Shown piece by piece: positions 62,077 to 64,000 of a stretch of DNA of 64,000 nucleotides (the first letter of the stretch is position 1; the number at the start of each line of letters is the position of its first letter). Under the pieces are notes generated by a model. It was not told the origin of the DNA and did not search any database. It saw only the letters and a program-made list of their open reading frames with translations. The DNA is from Actinomycetospora endophytica (GTDB lineage Bacteria; Actinomycetota; Actinomycetes; Mycobacteriales; Pseudonocardiaceae), in the NCBI RefSeq assembly GCF_021026375.1, contig NZ_JAJNDB010000008.1, forward strand, positions 186,001 to 250,000, in the 5' to 3' direction. The translations under genes and the position numbers were made by a program.

Positions 62077-63312
62077 GTGAAGCTGAACAGGCCTACTGTC
62101 CGGCGGCCGCCGGCGTCGCCCGGGGCCACGGCCGCCGTCGGAGGAGGACCCCCGTTGACCTCGAGCGCCCTCGCGCCGTCCACGAGCTGGTCGCGCGGTC
62201 AGCGCCTGCAGCTGTCGGCCATCGTCGCCGTCGTCTGCCTGCTCCACGTGGTGGGCTGGACGCTCTACCTGTCCCTGACCGCCGGGCCGCTCGGCGCGGG
62301 GGCGTTCGCCGGGGCCGGGGTGCTCGCCTACGTGCTCGGCATCCGTCACGCCTTCGACGCCGACCACATCGCCGCGATCGACGACACCACCCGGCTGATG
62401 GTCCAGCGCGGCCGCCGCCCGGTGGGCGTGGGCTTCTTCTTCGCCATGGGCCATTCCTCGGTGGTGGTGATCCTCGGGCTGGTCGTCGCGCTGGCGGCGG
62501 GCCTGGCGAGCTCGAGCGGGGTCGACACCTTCCGCGAGGTCGGCGGCACCGTCTCGACCGTCGTGGCGATGGTGTTCCTGGGGCTGGTCGCGGTGCTCAA
62601 CGCGATGGTCCTCACCGGCATCGTCGGCTCCTGGCGCGACCTGCGCCGCGGCCGTCTCGACGAGGACGAGCTGGAGCGCCGGCTGCTCAACCGCGGCCTG
62701 GTCAACCGGATGCTCGGCGGGCGCGCCCGCACCCTGATCCGCCACTCCTGGCACATGTACCCGCTGGGCCTGCTGTTCGGGCTCGGGCTGGAGACCGCCT
62801 CCGAGGTCACGCTGCTGACCCTGTCCGCGTCGACCGCCTCCGGGGCGGGCGGGACCGCCGGCGGCGCGCCGCTGCTGGCGGCCCTGACGCTGCCGCTGCT
62901 GTTCGCCGCCGGGATGAGCGCGTTCGACACCGCGGACGGGCTGCTGATGTCGATCGCGTACTCGTGGTCGAACCGCAGCCCGGCGCGGCGGCTCTTCTAC
63001 AACATCGCGACCACCGCCGCGACGGTCACGGTCGCCGGGTTCATCGCCGCCGTCTACCTGGCCGGGGTGCTCGCCGACGATCTCGGGGTCACCGCGCTGG
63101 CCGGGTTCGCCTCGATCGCCGACGACTTCGAGCTGCTCGGTTACGTCATCGTCGGCTTCTTCGTCCTGGTCTGGGGCGGTGCGGCCCTGCTCTGGCGGGT
63201 CGGCGGTTTCGAGCGGCGTCACGGGTCCGTCGCGGTCCGTGACACCCTCGACATCCCGCCCGCCGCGGCGTTTGCTGAACATCCCGACAGTCCTCGGAAG
63301 GACGTGCTGTGA
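62077..63312 (+). CDS. nhlF: Cobalt/nickel permease (NiCoT family)
   Basis: 411 residues with about eight spans. Signature RHAFDADHIAAIDDTTRLM (helix II, metal-sensing His and Asp), FFAMGHSSVVVIL, and LGLETASEVTLL are intact. In Rhodococcus the NhlF member of this family supplies cobalt to nitrile hydratase, and the divergent position here says the same. GTG 62077 leaves a 35-residue hydrophilic leader; a later start is possible. It overlaps the peroxiredoxin gene (GTGA). Confidence 0.9.
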   Translation: MKLNRPTVRRPPASPGATAAVGGGPPLTSSALAPSTSWSRGQRLQLSAIVAVVCLLHVVGWTLYLSLTAGPLGAGAFAGAGVLAYVLGIRHAFDADHIAAIDDTTRLMVQRGRRPVGVGFFFAMGHSSVVVILGLVVALAAGLASSSGVDTFREVGGTVSTVVAMVFLGLVAVLNAMVLTGIVGSWRDLRRGRLDEDELERRLLNRGLVNRMLGGRARTLIRHSWHMYPLGLLFGLGLETASEVTLLTLSASTASGAGGTAGGAPLLAALTLPLLFAAGMSAFDTADGLLMSIAYSWSNRSPARRLFYNIATTAATVTVAGFIAAVYLAGVLADDLGVTALAGFASIADDFELLGYVIVGFFVLVWGGAALLWRVGGFERRHGSVAVRDTLDIPPAAAFAEHPDSPRKDVL

Positions 63313-63791
63313 CGATCTCCGTCGGCGAGAAGGTCCCTGACGTACCGCTCAAGGCGATCTCCGGGGGCGAGGTGAGCGATGTCCGCACCGGTGAGCTCCT
63401 CGGCACCGGGAGGGTCGTGCTCTTCGGCGTGCCCGCCGCGTTCAGCCCGACGTGCAGCGACGCCCACCTGCCCGGGTTCGTGATGCACGCCGCGGAGCTG
63501 GCCGACAAGGGCGTGTCGAAGATCTTCTGTCTGTCGGTCAACGACTTCTTCGTGATGCAGGCCTGGGCTGCCTCGCAGCACGCGGACGACATCGTGATGC
63601 TCGCCGACTCCGCCGCCGCCTTCACCACGGCGATGGGGCTGGAGGTCGACACCGGGGACTTCGGGCTCGGGGTGCGCTCGCAGCGCTACAGCGCCGTCAT
63701 CGAGGACGGCGTGATCACCTCGCTCGACGTCGAGGCCGGTCTCCCCGACCACGACGTGTCCTCGGCCGAGAACGTGCTGACCAAGCTCTAG
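63309..63791 (+). CDS. Peroxiredoxin (Prx5/AhpC-TSA type)
   Basis: 160 residues. The peroxidatic Cys is in GVPAAFSPTCSDAHLPGF (Cys near 49) with the PxxxTxxC pattern. Reduces peroxides using thiols. It overlaps nhlF by four bases, so it is co-expressed with the cobalt transporter, perhaps protecting the thiol-rich nitrile hydratase or heme enzyme. Its stop shares CTAG with the convergent gene. Confidence 0.88.
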   Translation: MTISVGEKVPDVPLKAISGGEVSDVRTGELLGTGRVVLFGVPAAFSPTCSDAHLPGFVMHAAELADKGVSKIFCLSVNDFFVMQAWAASQHADDIVMLADSAAAFTTAMGLEVDTGDFGLGVRSQRYSAVIEDGVITSLDVEAGLPDHDVSSAENVLTKL

Positions 63792-64000
63792 CGCGGCCGT
63801 CCGACCTCGCTGAGGATCCGCAACGACGACCCGTCGGCCTGCGCCACGTAGAGCTGCGGGCGCAGCAGGTCGCGGCTCCCGATCGCGTCGGGGGCCGTGA
63901 CCGGCCGCTGCCGTCGCAGCGCCCGGCCGTGGGCGGCCGCGGACCCGTCGGGGTCGAGGTGCACGATCCGCGCGTACTGGTGGATCGACTCGTAGACGAT
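63788..64000 (-). CDS. C-terminal part of an unrecognised protein, 5' end outside window
   Basis: 71 codons including stop, running off the window: IVYESIHQYARIVHLDPDGS to YVAQADGSSLRILSEVGRPR. Codon use matches neighbours. The LDPDGS and ADGSS segments suggest a beta-rich repeat end but no family can be named. Its TAG overlaps the peroxiredoxin TAG in the shared CTAG. Confidence 0.6.
   Translation of the reverse strand: MVYESIHQYARIVHLDPDGSAAAHGRALRRQRPVTAPDAIGSRDLLRPQLYVAQADGSSLRILSEVGRPR

Overview
The window is high-GC actinobacterial chromosome. It carries a 2-oxoglutarate decarboxylase-type Kgd with a fused E2-like domain, a fused two-half ABC exporter, DUF5709 and septum-formation proteins, a cobalt-type nitrile hydratase, many GTG starts, and many start codons lying 6-8 bases after a TANNNT -10 box (leaderless transcription). 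Pseudonocardia or a close Pseudonocardiaceae relative is the best guess from gene content; I could not run a search. I see no rRNA, tRNA, CRISPR, transposase, integrase or phage gene.

Layout. 1-5165: end of a GGDEF/EAL cyclic-di-GMP protein, then a four-gene osmoprotectant (betaine/choline type) ABC importer. 5224-13154 (minus): a DUF6104 mini-protein, kgd, and a fused ABC exporter. 13282-14491: a Cys-ending leader peptide, cysteine dioxygenase and rhodanese. 14543-17312: a TetR regulator divergent from a membrane protein plus FAD monooxygenase pair. 17344-24964: acyl-CoA ligase, secreted/anchored hypotheticals, an MHS-type transporter, a P-loop-less uridine-kinase-like protein and a GlcD-type oxidase. 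25046-39015: CoA transferases, GH15 glucoamylase/trehalase, siderophore-interacting protein, a COG3044-type ABC-ATPase, a CobW GTPase, a LigD-like polymerase, a methyltransferase and hydrolases.

Two catabolic regions stand out. At 39044-44004 an AraC regulator is divergent from a Baeyer-Villiger monooxygenase, a MetX-fold hydrolase and a secondary alcohol dehydrogenase. This fits secondary alcohol -> ketone -> ester -> acid plus alcohol. NAD formate dehydrogenase with a divergent LysR gene, cyanase and two aldehyde dehydrogenases follow (44845-51291). At 56481-63312 a complete aldoxime -> nitrile -> amide -> acid route is present. It consists of aldoxime dehydratase, an AraC regulator, nitrile hydratase accessory protein, alpha and beta subunits, and an amidase, all on one strand, with a divergent NiCoT cobalt transporter supplying the metal.

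The most unusual signal is not a gene. Three families of palindromic intergenic elements are scattered through the window. The main one (alpha, six copies of about 76 bases) has a TAG at each end that serves as the stop codon of the flanking genes. One copy has its inner stem replaced by a different but still complementary sequence. A second family (gamma) does the same with TGA. A separate array of small hairpins repeats every 50 bases at 29286-29660.
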